Assembly (NCBI GenBank): GCA_029961055.1
Contig: JASBVM010000002.1
Coordinates: 1-64,000, forward strand
Reading direction: 5' to 3'
DNA length: 64,000 nt
Source of the DNA: Bacillota bacterium
Lineage (GTDB): Bacteria > Bacillota > Sulfobacillia > JAIMAT01
This document shows positions 1 to 8,043 of the stretch, piece by piece. Both the position numbers and the translations under genes were made by a program. Numbering within the stretch: position 1 is the first letter of the stretch; the number at the start of each line of letters is the position of its first letter. The notes under the pieces are model-generated. The model saw nothing but the letters and a program-made list of their open reading frames with translations. It made no database searches and had not been told where the DNA came from.

Positions 1-627
1 CTCGCCCTCTCCGACGCCGTTCTGCGCCCGGTCGCCCGCTCCGTCGGTTGGGACCGCCCCTACGGCGACCTTGCCAAGAGCTTCGAGAGCCAGGCGGACG
101 CCAACGGCGGCACCCTGACGGTCACCGCCAGGGCTCGGAGCGCCCAGGAAGCCTACCGGCTGGCCCAAGCCTGGCGCGACGCCTTCCGCGCGGCCACGCT
201 CGACCTGGCGCGCCAGCAGCTGGACGCCCAGATCCAGGCGGCCGGGCGGAGGGTTGCCGCCGAGCAGGCGGCGCTCGACACCCTGAAGGCAACGCTGGAC
301 AAGGCTCCCGGCGGGCCGGCGACCTCGACGGTGGTCTCCGCCCTGGCCGTCGGCCAGCAGCTGGCCCAGGCCCAGGGCGACCGCGACCGCCTGTTGGCCC
401 TGCGGCAGTCGCTCGATGCGGTGGCCGCGCCTCTGGTCCTGGAGGACCCGCGCCTGCCCGAGGCCCCGGTGGCGCCGCGCAAGGCGCTCAACCTGGCGGT
501 GGCGCTCGTCCTGGGGCTGATGGCGGGCGTCTTCGCCGCCCTCCTGGCCGATTTCTGGGCGCGGGGGCGCGGGGGCGCAGCTGCGCCGGCGGAGGCGCCG
601 GCGGCACCGTCCTCGGAACGGGCCTGA
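1..627 (+). CDS. Wzz-type polysaccharide chain-length determinant, C-terminal part (5' end outside window)
   Basis: The frame is open from the first base and ends at TGA 625-627, giving 208 residues of a protein whose start lies upstream of the window. The visible part is an Ala/Gln/Leu-rich helical stretch (about residues 45-140, probably coiled coil), then the sequence LPEAPVAPRKALN and one hydrophobic segment (about residues 162-186), then a short Ala/Pro-rich cytoplasmic tail. A proline-rich linker entering a last membrane helix is the C-terminal plan of Wzz/BcsA-type co-polymerases, which set chain length of exported polysaccharide. The glycosyltransferases and deacetylases that follow fit an envelope-polysaccharide locus. 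The family call rests on architecture only, because the N-terminal Wzz domain is not visible. Confidence 0.6.
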   Translation, partial: LALSDAVLRPVARSVGWDRPYGDLAKSFESQADANGGTLTVTARARSAQEAYRLAQAWRDAFRAATLDLARQQLDAQIQAAGRRVAAEQAALDTLKATLDKAPGGPATSTVVSALAVGQQLAQAQGDRDRLLALRQSLDAVAAPLVLEDPRLPEAPVAPRKALNLAVALVLGLMAGVFAALLADFWARGRGGAAAPAEAPAAPSSERA

Positions 628-628
628 A

Positions 629-646
629 GCGGGGAAGGATCCCCGC
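629..646 (+). terminator. Short GC hairpin after the Wzz-type gene
   Basis: Directly after the stop codon, GCGGGGA (629-635) and TCCCCGC (640-646) form a perfect 7-bp stem with a 4-base loop. No T tract follows, so it is at best a weak terminator or an RNA-stabilising hairpin. The remaining bases to 739 show no clear promoter. Confidence 0.3.
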
Positions 647-739
647 GCCGGTTCCGTCCGGCCTCTGGGAGCGCCTGTAATCGCCGCGTAACAAACGTCG
701 ACAGGAGACGGGCCTTTTCGAGTGGAAGCCCGTCCCGCC

Positions 740-2056
740 ATGAAAGACAGGAAGACCGCTCGTTGGGCGGCGTCCGCGCTCGTCGCCTGGCTCGCGGTGA
801 GCGGGCTCGGCCTTCCCGCCCGGGCCGCCCGCGCACCCGACCCCGGCGCCATCGAGCGGCAGATGAACGCCGCGCAGGATCAGCTCCGCGCCCACCAGGC
901 CCAGGCCGCCCAGACCAGGAACGAACTGGCCACGGTGCAGTCGCAGGCGGCCAGCGCCCAGGCCAAGCTCCACGCGTTGTCCTCGCAGCTCCGCGCCGCC
1001 CGGTCCGAGCTGGGCCGGCGGCAGCGAGAGCTCGCCGAGGCGCAGGGCCGGCTGCGCCAGCTGCAAGCCGAGCTGGCCGCCAACAAGGCCCGCCTCGCCC
1101 GGCAGCAGGAGCAGCTCGGTGCGGGCCTCCGGCTCACCTACGAGCAGGGCGTGGTCTCCTGGCTGGACGTGCTCCTGGGCGCGCGCGACTTCCGCGACTT
1201 TGTGACGCGCTTCCAGGAGCTCTCCCAGATCGTCCGGGAGAACGTCCGCCTGCTCCGGCGGGTACAGGCCGAGCGGCGGCTGATCGCACGGCAGGCGGCG
1301 GCGCAGGAGCGGCAGGTGGCGGTGGTGGCGCGGCTCACGCGGCAGGTGGCCGCGGTCGAGCAGGTCCTCGCCACCCGGACCGCACAGCAGCACGTGGTCT
1401 ACGCCAGTTACCGGCAGGCGGCCTCGCAGCTGCAGGCGGCCTACGACCAGGAGCAGCAGGCGAGCCAGCAGATCCAGGCGCAGCTGGCACGGCTCCAGCG
1501 CCAGTACGAGGCGGCGCGGGCCGCCCAGCTGGCCGCGCTCCGGGCCCAGGCGGCCGCCGCGGCGTCGGCCCGTGGGCAGGCGGGCGCCGGCGGGGGAGGC
1601 GGGAGCGACGGTGCCGGGAGCTCCGGGGGTGGCGGCGGGTGGAGCCCGGGTGCCGCCAACCCGCGCACGGGGCTCGCGTGGCCGCTCTCTTCCTTCGTGG
1701 TGACGCGCCCGTTCGGGGAGAACTACGACCCCGTGCTGAAGCAGGTTCGGATGCACACCGGCATCGACCTGGCGGCGCCGGAGGGGACGCCGGTCCACGC
1801 GGCCGGGCCGGGGATCGTCTTCTACGCCGGATGGCAGAACGGCTACGGCAACACCGTCATCCTCGTCCACGGCAACGGGCTCTCCACGCTCTACGCCCAT
1901 CTCTCGGCCATCCTGGTCTCGCAGGGCCAGGCGGTGGAGGCCGGCCAGGTGATCGGACGCGTCGGCGAGACGGGTTGGGCGACCGGGCCGCACCTTCACT
2001 TCGAGGTCCGCGTCGACGGGGCGCCCGTCTCACCCGGCAACTACGTCGGCGGGTGA
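740..2056 (+). CDS. Secreted coiled-coil M23 (LytM) peptidase, EnvC/PcsB-like murein hydrolase or activator
   Basis: From ATG 740 the product is 438 residues. It opens with a signal peptide (MKDRK, then a hydrophobic core ending near PARAARA). A GTG at 722 in the same frame would add six residues, but the signal peptide fits ATG 740 better. Residues about 35-280 are Gln/Ala/Arg-rich coiled coil, and 285-310 a Gly/Ser-rich linker. The last 120 residues are an M23 domain with zinc motifs MHTGIDLA and HLHFEV and the core YGNTVILVHGNG. This is the EnvC/PcsB plan: coiled coil for docking to the division machinery, LytM domain for cleaving or activating cleavage of peptide cross-links. All expected zinc ligands are present, so it may be an active endopeptidase. 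Its 3' end is overlapped by the opposing deacetylase gene. Confidence 0.88.
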   Translation: MKDRKTARWAASALVAWLAVSGLGLPARAARAPDPGAIERQMNAAQDQLRAHQAQAAQTRNELATVQSQAASAQAKLHALSSQLRAARSELGRRQRELAEAQGRLRQLQAELAANKARLARQQEQLGAGLRLTYEQGVVSWLDVLLGARDFRDFVTRFQELSQIVRENVRLLRRVQAERRLIARQAAAQERQVAVVARLTRQVAAVEQVLATRTAQQHVVYASYRQAASQLQAAYDQEQQASQQIQAQLARLQRQYEAARAAQLAALRAQAAAAASARGQAGAGGGGGSDGAGSSGGGGGWSPGAANPRTGLAWPLSSFVVTRPFGENYDPVLKQVRMHTGIDLAAPEGTPVHAAGPGIVFYAGWQNGYGNTVILVHGNGLSTLYAHLSAILVSQGQAVEAGQVIGRVGETGWATGPHLHFEVRVDGAPVSPGNYVGG

Positions 2057-3200
2057 CGACCGGGCTCCGGAGCCGCCCGGAACCCTGTGACGCGCCGGTC
2101 GGACTCTCAGGGTGCGACGGAGAGGCGCCGGGCGGCGGGGATGTGCCCGGCGCCGGCGAGGGCGCGGCGGCCGGCGCGGGGGAGGACGTGGCGGGGGCGG
2201 AGGGCGCAGGGCCGGAGGAGGCGGGCGCCGCCGGCGCGGGAGCCGCTGGCCAGCCGCCGGCGGGCAGTGCCGCCGGCAGGTAGCCGCGTGCCTCGACCCT
2301 CCGCAGCAGGTCGGGCAGGGCCGCCAGGGTGAACGGGTTCTCGTGCAGGTCGACCACCGCCCCCGGGCGGAGGCCTGCGAGGGTGCGGGTGACCAGGGTC
2401 TCCTCGGCGGCCGCCTGCCGCGGCGTCCCCAGGGCGGAGGCCAGCTCCCAGTCCCGGGGATCCACGTTCCAGAGCGCGAGCCGCAGGCGGAGGCCGGCCG
2501 CCGCCCTGCACGTGCCCGCGTCGAAGAGCTCGTAGGGCGGGCGGACCAGCCCGGGCGTCACGCCCAGGAGGGTATGGAAGGCTTCCTGGGTGCGCCGGAG
2601 CTGGTCGAACTGTGCAGCCTCGTCCAGACCGGTCAGCTGCGGGTGCGACCAGGTGTGGTCGCCCACCGCCATGCCCAGGGCGAGGGCGCGCCGGGCCTGG
2701 GCCAGCTGGCCGGCCGGGCGCCGGCCGACCCGGAAGAAGGAGGCGCGGGCGTGACCCGCCTCCAGCGCGTCGAGGAAGCGTCCGGTGTAGGGCGAGGGCC
2801 CGTCGTCGAAGGTGAGATAGACCAGCGGCATCCCCGTCGCCGGGTCGGTGGCGGGGCCATGCCAGAGGAGGAGCCCGGCGCAGGCCTTGGCCCGCGCCGC
2901 CGACGCCGCCGGATCCGGCGCGGAGCGGCCGGAAGACGGGGCCGCGACGCCCGCAGGCCGCGAGGGGCCGGGCCGGACCGTGCCTACGGCGCGCGCAGCC
3001 GCCCTGGGCGGCCGCATGCGCAACGCGTCCGGCGCCCATGCCGCCGCCCCGCCCGGGCGACGCAGGAGGGCCGGCCCTGCGGGGGCCGCGGGCGTCGCGA
3101 CCGGGCCCGGATCGCGCGGGATGTCCTCCCGCCAAAGAGAGGCCGCCAGGCCGGTCGCCACCACCGAAGCGAGGAGCACCCATCTCCAGACCCGCCGCAT
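1857..3200 (-). CDS. Exported NodB-family polysaccharide deacetylase with a long low-complexity tail
   Basis: The product is 447 residues from ATG 3200, which has GGAAGGCGAGAGGG just upstream. An N-terminal signal or anchor (MRRVWRWVLLASVVATGLAA) is followed by an Ala/Pro/Arg linker. The NodB domain (about residues 120-310) contains YLTFDDGPS, DHTWSHP (zinc His pair) and RPPYE, as in peptidoglycan or chitin deacetylases of carbohydrate esterase family 4. After the domain the protein runs about 130 residues through Pro/Ala/Ser and then Arg-rich sequence that is antisense to the end of the M23 gene, a 200-base tail-to-tail overlap. The tail has no recognisable fold and probably arose by loss of an earlier stop codon. 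An N-acetyl group on peptidoglycan or exopolysaccharide is the likely substrate. Confidence 0.85.
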   Translation of the reverse strand: MRRVWRWVLLASVVATGLAASLWREDIPRDPGPVATPAAPAGPALLRRPGGAAAWAPDALRMRPPRAAARAVGTVRPGPSRPAGVAAPSSGRSAPDPAASAARAKACAGLLLWHGPATDPATGMPLVYLTFDDGPSPYTGRFLDALEAGHARASFFRVGRRPAGQLAQARRALALGMAVGDHTWSHPQLTGLDEAAQFDQLRRTQEAFHTLLGVTPGLVRPPYELFDAGTCRAAAGLRLRLALWNVDPRDWELASALGTPRQAAAEETLVTRTLAGLRPGAVVDLHENPFTLAALPDLLRRVEARGYLPAALPAGGWPAAPAPAAPASSGPAPSAPATSSPAPAAAPSPAPGTSPPPGASPSHPESPTGASQGSGRLRSPVVTRRRSCRVRRAPRRRGPRSEGAARSPNPSRRRVRSPGRPPPPGPARPGWPRDGRRAWRARCRGRG

Positions 3201-3385
3201 CCCTCTCGCCTTCCCCGGGGAGCCGCCCTTCGGGCGAAAGCGGGCGGGCGCCCGCCCCCCGAACTCCGATGCGTCCGCCCCTGCCCCTGCATGATCGACG
3301 CGGGCGCGAGGGCGGCGGTTCCACCGGCCCCCGCCCTCGCCCGCTCCGCGCCCCTGCCGCGCCCCGGGGTGCGAGCCGGTGCCGG

Positions 3386-4636
3386 TCAGGGCCGGCGGGA
3401 GCCCGCCAGGCGGTGGAAGAGGGCGAGGAGGGTGGAGGCCGCCCGCTCCATGGTGAACTCCTCCAGCCGGAGGGTGCGCGCGTGCAGGGTCAGATCGCCG
3501 AGCCGGGCGACGGCGTCCGCCAGGGTGGCCTCGACCGCGGCCGGGTCGCGGACGTCCGCCCAGGGGAAGCCGAGGCGGGCGAGGAGGAGGGCGGCGGGGC
3601 TTCCTGGCACCGTCAGGCCGACGACGGGCCGGCGCGCGCCCAGGTAGTCGATCAGCTTGGACGGCAGGAAGGGCGCCCGCTCCAACGGAGCCTCCACCAC
3701 CACCAGAAGGTCCGCCTCCACCATCTCGCGCAGGCTCTCCAGGTAGCCCACCGGGCCGATGTGCGCGGCGTCGCCGGCGGGGAAGGAGCGGGCGACGCGG
3801 CCGACCAGCCGGAGCTCCAACCCTCCCGGGAGCCGCGGCCGGAGGGCGCGGGCCGCCTCCAGCAGCGGGCGGGGCGAGCGGAGGCCGTAGAAGTCGCCGA
3901 CGTGGACCAGGCGGAGCGGGCCGGAGGAGGCGCCCGGCTCGGGCCGGCGGCGGGGCGGATAGAGCGAGGGATCGAAGCCGTGGGGGAGGACGGTGGAGCG
4001 GGCGGCGACGCCGAGCGCGGGGTAGGCGCGGTCGTAGAGGTCGCGCAGCGCCTCGCTGGGGAAGACGAGGGCGTCGGCCTCGGCGAGGACCGCTTCCTCG
4101 CGGCGGCGCCAGCCGGGCGGCACGTAGGGCCGGTAGGGGTTGAGCGCCCAGGGGTCGCTGAACTGGGCCACCCAGGGGAGGCGTCCCATCCCCAGCCTCC
4201 GCGCCCGCCGCCGGATGGCGCGGGCGGCGGTGTGGCTCGCGCCCGGCTCGGAGCGGGACCAGAGGAGGTCGAAGGCGTCGCCGGCCCGGGGCTCGCGGCG
4301 CCCCGCGCGCACCGTCCAGGGCAGGAAGTCCTCGCCCCAGACCCGGACCGCCAGCCGTCGCCAGGCGGAGCGTGCCCGGCCGCGCAGCGCCCGCGGCCAG
4401 TTGCCGTGGCGGCGGACCTCGGCGCCGCGGAGCCAGGCCTCCAGGTCGGGATCGAGCCGGTGGAGCGGGTCGGGAAGCGCCGTCACGCAGGTCAGGGCGA
4501 GCCGTTCCCCGCCCCCGCCCCCGTCCCCGTCCCCGGAGCCGGCGGCGGAGAGCAGGGAGCGGACGGTCTTGCCGGCCAGGATCGACTCGGCCGTCAGGGC
4601 GGGCGGCATCTCGTAGGCGACCAGAAGAACGCGCAC
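3386..4636 (-). CDS. GT4-like glycosyltransferase
   Basis: The product is 416 residues from GTG 4636 (MRVLLVAYEMPPALTAESI). The N-terminal beta strand MRVLLVAYEMPP, the mid-protein QFSDPWALNPY segment, the second Rossmann domain opening LRLVHVGDFYG and the C-terminal FLPSKLIDYLGARRPVVGL motif are typical of GT-B fold family 4 enzymes that use nucleotide sugars. A short Gly/Asp repeat near residue 33 is a low-complexity insertion. It diverges from the glycosyltransferase/ATP-grasp fusion across only 41 bases, so both probably build the same surface glycan. Donor and acceptor cannot be predicted. Confidence 0.8.
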   Translation of the reverse strand: MRVLLVAYEMPPALTAESILAGKTVRSLLSAAGSGDGDGGGGGERLALTCVTALPDPLHRLDPDLEAWLRGAEVRRHGNWPRALRGRARSAWRRLAVRVWGEDFLPWTVRAGRREPRAGDAFDLLWSRSEPGASHTAARAIRRRARRLGMGRLPWVAQFSDPWALNPYRPYVPPGWRRREEAVLAEADALVFPSEALRDLYDRAYPALGVAARSTVLPHGFDPSLYPPRRRPEPGASSGPLRLVHVGDFYGLRSPRPLLEAARALRPRLPGGLELRLVGRVARSFPAGDAAHIGPVGYLESLREMVEADLLVVVEAPLERAPFLPSKLIDYLGARRPVVGLTVPGSPAALLLARLGFPWADVRDPAAVEATLADAVARLGDLTLHARTLRLEEFTMERAASTLLALFHRLAGSRRP

Positions 4637-4642
4637 GGCGTT

Positions 4643-4652
4643 ATGCTAGCAT
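4643..4652. promoter_or_regulatory. Perfect palindrome in the 41-bp divergent gap between two glycosyltransferase genes
   Basis: ATGCTAGCAT is a perfect 10-bp palindrome in the AT-richest part of the gap. TATGCT on the plus strand and GCATAA on the minus strand could each serve as a weak -10 element. There is no convincing -35 for either. It may be a shared operator, but a 10-bp palindrome alone is thin evidence. Confidence 0.25.
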
Positions 4653-4677
4653 GCCGCCTGGGGTGAACGGGCGCGCC

Positions 4678-7131
4678 ATGCGGATCCTCTTCTATGCGAA
4701 GCACGTCGACCGGGACGGCATCGGCTACCACACGCTGGCGCTGGCCCGCTGGCTCCGCGGCCGCGGGCACGAGGTGGCCGTGGTGGCCGACGGCGGCGAG
4801 CTGGCGCCCGCCCTGGCCGAGGCCGGCGTCCGGCTCTACCGCGCCCCCTACCGCCGGCGGCTCGCCTTCGGCGCCGCGCGGGAGGCGACCCTGGCCGCCG
4901 TGCGGGAGTTCCGCCCCGACGCCGGCCACTGCCAGTGGCGCATCTGTTCCCCCCACGCCGAAGCCGCCAGGAAGCGGTACGGCGTCCCCTTCCTCCACGT
5001 GCTCCACTCGACGCGGACGCGGGTGGCCGCCCCCCTCACGTACTGGGGCGGGGTGGCGGTGGCCGTCTCGGCGGAGACGGAGCGGGAGCTCCTGGAGCGC
5101 TGGCGTCTTCCGCCCGGGCGCGTCCGCCGCATCCCCGACGGGGTGGACACCGGCCGCCTGCGGCCGCCCACGGCGGAGGAGCGGGAGGCGGCCCGGCGGA
5201 GCCTCGGCCTGCCCGCCGGCGCCTGGGTCGTCCTCTGGGCGGGGCGGATGGTACCGGTCAAGCGGGTCGACGACCTGATCGCCGCCGTGGGCCGGCTCCA
5301 GCCGGCGGAGGGCCGCTCGCCGCTCCTGCTGCTCGCCGGCGACGGGCCGCTCCGGCGGGCGCTGGAGGCGGAGGCGGCGCGGAGGGCACCGGGGAGGGTC
5401 CGCTTCCTGGGGTGGCTCGACGACCTGCGGCCGGCCTTCTGGGCGGCCGATCTCTTCGCCCTTCCCAGCGCCCGGGAGGGCTTCGCGCAGGCGGCGGCCG
5501 AGGCGATGGCCTGCGGGCTGCCGCTGGTGCGGACGGCGGGCGGGGGCGCCGAGGAGCAGGCCGGGGCGGCGCTGGAGGTGCCGCCGGGCGACGTGGGCGC
5601 CCTGACGGCGGCGCTGGAGCGGCTGCGGCGCGACGAGGAGGAGCGGGCGCGGCGCGCCGAGGCCGCGCGGCGACTGGCCGAGGGGCGCTACTCGCTGGAG
5701 GCCATGGGCGAGGCCTACGAGCGGCTCTATCGGGAGCTCCGCCAGGCCGCCCTGCCGGCGGCCGTCCGCTTCCCGGGCCGCTCCCCGGAGCGCGCGCCCG
5801 CGACGGCCTGGGGTCAGGGGCTGGCGGGTGCGCCCGGGGCGCCGGGCGGCACGGCGCTGGTCACCGACGCCCGCTACCGGACCGCCCTGGCCATGGTCCG
5901 GAGCCTGGGCCGGAGCGGCGTCCGCGTCCTGGCGGCGGAGAGCGGGCGGGCCGGGGAGGGCGGCCCGGAGCCGGAGCCGCTCGCCTTCGCCTCCCGCTAC
6001 GTGGCGGGACGCTTCCGCCTCCCCGACGCCCGCCGCGAGCCCGAGGCCTTCGTCGAGGCGGTGGTCCGGCTGGCGGGTGAGCAGGGGGTCGACGCGCTGC
6101 TTCCGGCGGGGGCCGCCAGCCTGGCGGCGCTCAGCCGGGCACGGGAGCGGGTGGCGGCCGCGGTCGGGCTGCTCGTGCCGCCGGCGGAGAAACTGGAGCT
6201 GGCCAATGACAAGGCGCGGCTCCTGGAGCTGGCCGCCCGCGCCGGCGTGCCGGTGCCGCGCGCCTGGCAGCCGGAGGCGGGGGAGCCCCTCGACCGCTTC
6301 GCCGCCCGCGTGGAGTACCCGTGCGTGGTCAAGTTCCGCTTCGGGGAGGGGCTCGGCCTGCCCGCCGCCCGCCGCTACCGGATCTGCCGCGGCCCCGGGG
6401 AGCTGGTGGCCGCCTGGCGCTCGATGGACGCGCTGCAGAGGGGACCGCTGGTGGAGGAGTACCTGCCCGGGCCGGGCTTCGGCCTCTCCGCCCTCTACGA
6501 CCAGGAAGCCCGCCCCGTGGCGCTCTTCGCCCACCGTCGCCTGCGCGAGTACCCGCTCAGCGGCGGGCCCAGCGCCCTGGCCGAGTCCTGCTGGGAGCCG
6601 GAGCTCGCCCGGCTCGGCCTGCGGCTCCTGGACGCGCTGGAGTGGCAGGGGGTGGCCATGGTCGAGTTCCGCCTCGACGCCCGGGGACGGTACCGGCTGC
6701 TGGAGGTGAACCCGCGCCCCTGGGGCAGCCTGCCGCTGGCGGTGGCGGCGGCGGGGCCCGGCGCCGCCATCCCCACGCTCTGGTACCGGCTGGCGCGGGG
6801 GGAGCGGCTCGACCCGATCCCCCGCGCCGTGCTCGGGGCGCCGCTCCCCCCGGTCTCGCCCTCGCTGGGCCTGGCCAGCGGCTACCGGGTCGGCGTCCGC
6901 CTGCGCTTCGCCGCCCAGGACGCCCTGGCCAGCGCGGGTCTCCTCCGGCGGCTGCGCCGGCGGGGGGACGGCGCGGCGCTCCTCGCGGAGCTGGCGCGGG
7001 ACTGGCTCGACCCCCGCGTCCGCGACGGCGTCTTCGACGCGGGCGACCCGCGGCCGGGCTGGGTCTACCTGCGAAGGAGCCTGGCGCGGCTCGCCCGCCG
7101 CTCCGGCGGCGCGGAGGAGGAGCAGCCGTGA
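4678..7131 (+). CDS. Fusion protein: GT4 glycosyltransferase followed by an ATP-grasp ligase domain
   Basis: Starting at ATG 4678, 11 bases after GGGGTGA, the product is 817 residues. In-frame ATG 4651 and GTG 4663 lie upstream but have no Shine-Dalgarno sequence. Residues 1 to about 385 are a GT4 glycosyltransferase: MRILFYAKHVDRDGIGYHT, WAGRMVPVKRVDDLI, and the nucleotide-sugar motif PSAREGFAQAAAEAMACGLP. After a linker, residues about 390-800 resemble carboxylate-amine ligases of the ATP-grasp fold: a Rossmann-like start (TALVTDARYRTALAMVRSLG), ANDKARLLELAARAGVPVP, CVVKFRFGEG with the ATP-binding Lys, and LLEVNPRPWGS with the metal-binding Glu/Asn. Such a ligase could attach an amino acid or other carboxylate to a sugar. 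The stop codon overlaps the next start (GTGA), so the PHP protein is translationally coupled. Confidence 0.85.
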   Translation: MRILFYAKHVDRDGIGYHTLALARWLRGRGHEVAVVADGGELAPALAEAGVRLYRAPYRRRLAFGAAREATLAAVREFRPDAGHCQWRICSPHAEAARKRYGVPFLHVLHSTRTRVAAPLTYWGGVAVAVSAETERELLERWRLPPGRVRRIPDGVDTGRLRPPTAEEREAARRSLGLPAGAWVVLWAGRMVPVKRVDDLIAAVGRLQPAEGRSPLLLLAGDGPLRRALEAEAARRAPGRVRFLGWLDDLRPAFWAADLFALPSAREGFAQAAAEAMACGLPLVRTAGGGAEEQAGAALEVPPGDVGALTAALERLRRDEEERARRAEAARRLAEGRYSLEAMGEAYERLYRELRQAALPAAVRFPGRSPERAPATAWGQGLAGAPGAPGGTALVTDARYRTALAMVRSLGRSGVRVLAAESGRAGEGGPEPEPLAFASRYVAGRFRLPDARREPEAFVEAVVRLAGEQGVDALLPAGAASLAALSRARERVAAAVGLLVPPAEKLELANDKARLLELAARAGVPVPRAWQPEAGEPLDRFAARVEYPCVVKFRFGEGLGLPAARRYRICRGPGELVAAWRSMDALQRGPLVEEYLPGPGFGLSALYDQEARPVALFAHRRLREYPLSGGPSALAESCWEPELARLGLRLLDALEWQGVAMVEFRLDARGRYRLLEVNPRPWGSLPLAVAAAGPGAAIPTLWYRLARGERLDPIPRAVLGAPLPPVSPSLGLASGYRVGVRLRFAAQDALASAGLLRRLRRRGDGAALLAELARDWLDPRVRDGVFDAGDPRPGWVYLRRSLARLARRSGGAEEEQP

Positions 7132-7988
7132 GGCTGGCCCTCGACCTGCACGTCCACACCTCCTTCTCGCCCGACTCCGGCATGGCGCCGGAGACGGCGC
7201 TCCGCGCCGCCGCCCGGGCGGGGCTCGACGTGATCGCGGTCACCGACCACTTCACCCTCGAGGGCGCCCGGGCCGCCCAGCGCCTCGCCCGCGCCCGCTC
7301 CGCGCCGTCCGGCGCCGGCGCACGGCTGCCCCTGCCGGCGGTCATCGCGGGCGCCGAGTACGCCACCGAGGTGGGCCATGTGCTCGGGCTCTTCCTCCGC
7401 CAGGAGATCCGGCTCGGCCCGGCCGGCTACGGCGCCCGCTGGCCGGCGGCGGAGGTGGTGGCGGCCATCCACGAGCAGGGCGGGCTGGCGGTCTGGGCCC
7501 ACCCCTTCAAGCGCCGGCGCCCCGGCGACCCGCCCACCGCCGAGCGCGAGCTGATCGACCGGCTCGGCTTCGACCTGGTCGAGGTGGCCAACCCGCGCGC
7601 GCTGCTGGGCGGGCGGGGCACGGCCAACGAGGAGGCGGAGAGGCTGGCCGGGGTGGCCGGGCTGCCCGCCTCGGCCGGGAGCGACGCCCACTGGCCGGAG
7701 GAAGTGGGCCACGGCCGCCTCCTCCTCGCCCTGCCGGAGGGGGAGCCGTGGCGGGGCGGGGAGCCGCAGGAGGAGAGGCTGCGCAGCCTCGTGCTCTCCG
7801 CGCCACGCGAGACGCGGCTCCTGCCGACGCTCCCGCTGGCCGAGGCGAGGAGCCAGCTGCTGCGCAGCTGGCGGGAGCGGGCCTGGCGCCGGCTGCCGCG
7901 GGTCCTGGCCAAGGCGGCCCTGAGCGCCCTGGGCTCGGCGCCCGCGCTCCTCGGCCGCCCGCCCGTCCCCTTGCCGCGGCGGCGGTGA
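7128..7988 (+). CDS. PHP-domain metal-dependent phosphoesterase
   Basis: The GTG start at 7128 overlaps the preceding TGA and has GGAGGAG eight bases upstream, giving 286 residues. The PHP metal-binding motifs are in order: LDLHVHTSFSPDS (residues about 4-16), AVTDHFTLEGA, IAGAEYATEVGHVLGLF, WAHPFKRR and SAGSDAHWPEEVGHG. These are the ligands of a trinuclear metal site. The family includes histidinol phosphatase HisK, polymerase-associated proofreading domains, and many small phosphoesterases and tyrosine phosphatases such as CpsB that act in capsule regulation. Coupling to a glycosyltransferase/ATP-grasp gene favours a role in polysaccharide synthesis. The C-terminal 60 residues are Arg-rich and unassigned. 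Confidence 0.85.
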   Translation: MRLALDLHVHTSFSPDSGMAPETALRAAARAGLDVIAVTDHFTLEGARAAQRLARARSAPSGAGARLPLPAVIAGAEYATEVGHVLGLFLRQEIRLGPAGYGARWPAAEVVAAIHEQGGLAVWAHPFKRRRPGDPPTAERELIDRLGFDLVEVANPRALLGGRGTANEEAERLAGVAGLPASAGSDAHWPEEVGHGRLLLALPEGEPWRGGEPQEERLRSLVLSAPRETRLLPTLPLAEARSQLLRSWRERAWRRLPRVLAKAALSALGSAPALLGRPPVPLPRRR

Positions 7989-8043
7989 GCGCCTAGCATC
8001 GTGCCGTGCCGGTCGCGGGAGATGCGGGGGAGGGGGAGGGGAG

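Noticed and set aside
4510-4545. CCCCGT/CCCCCG repeat as a regulatory or slippage element
   Set aside because: It is inside the glycosyltransferase gene and simply encodes a short Gly/Asp run.
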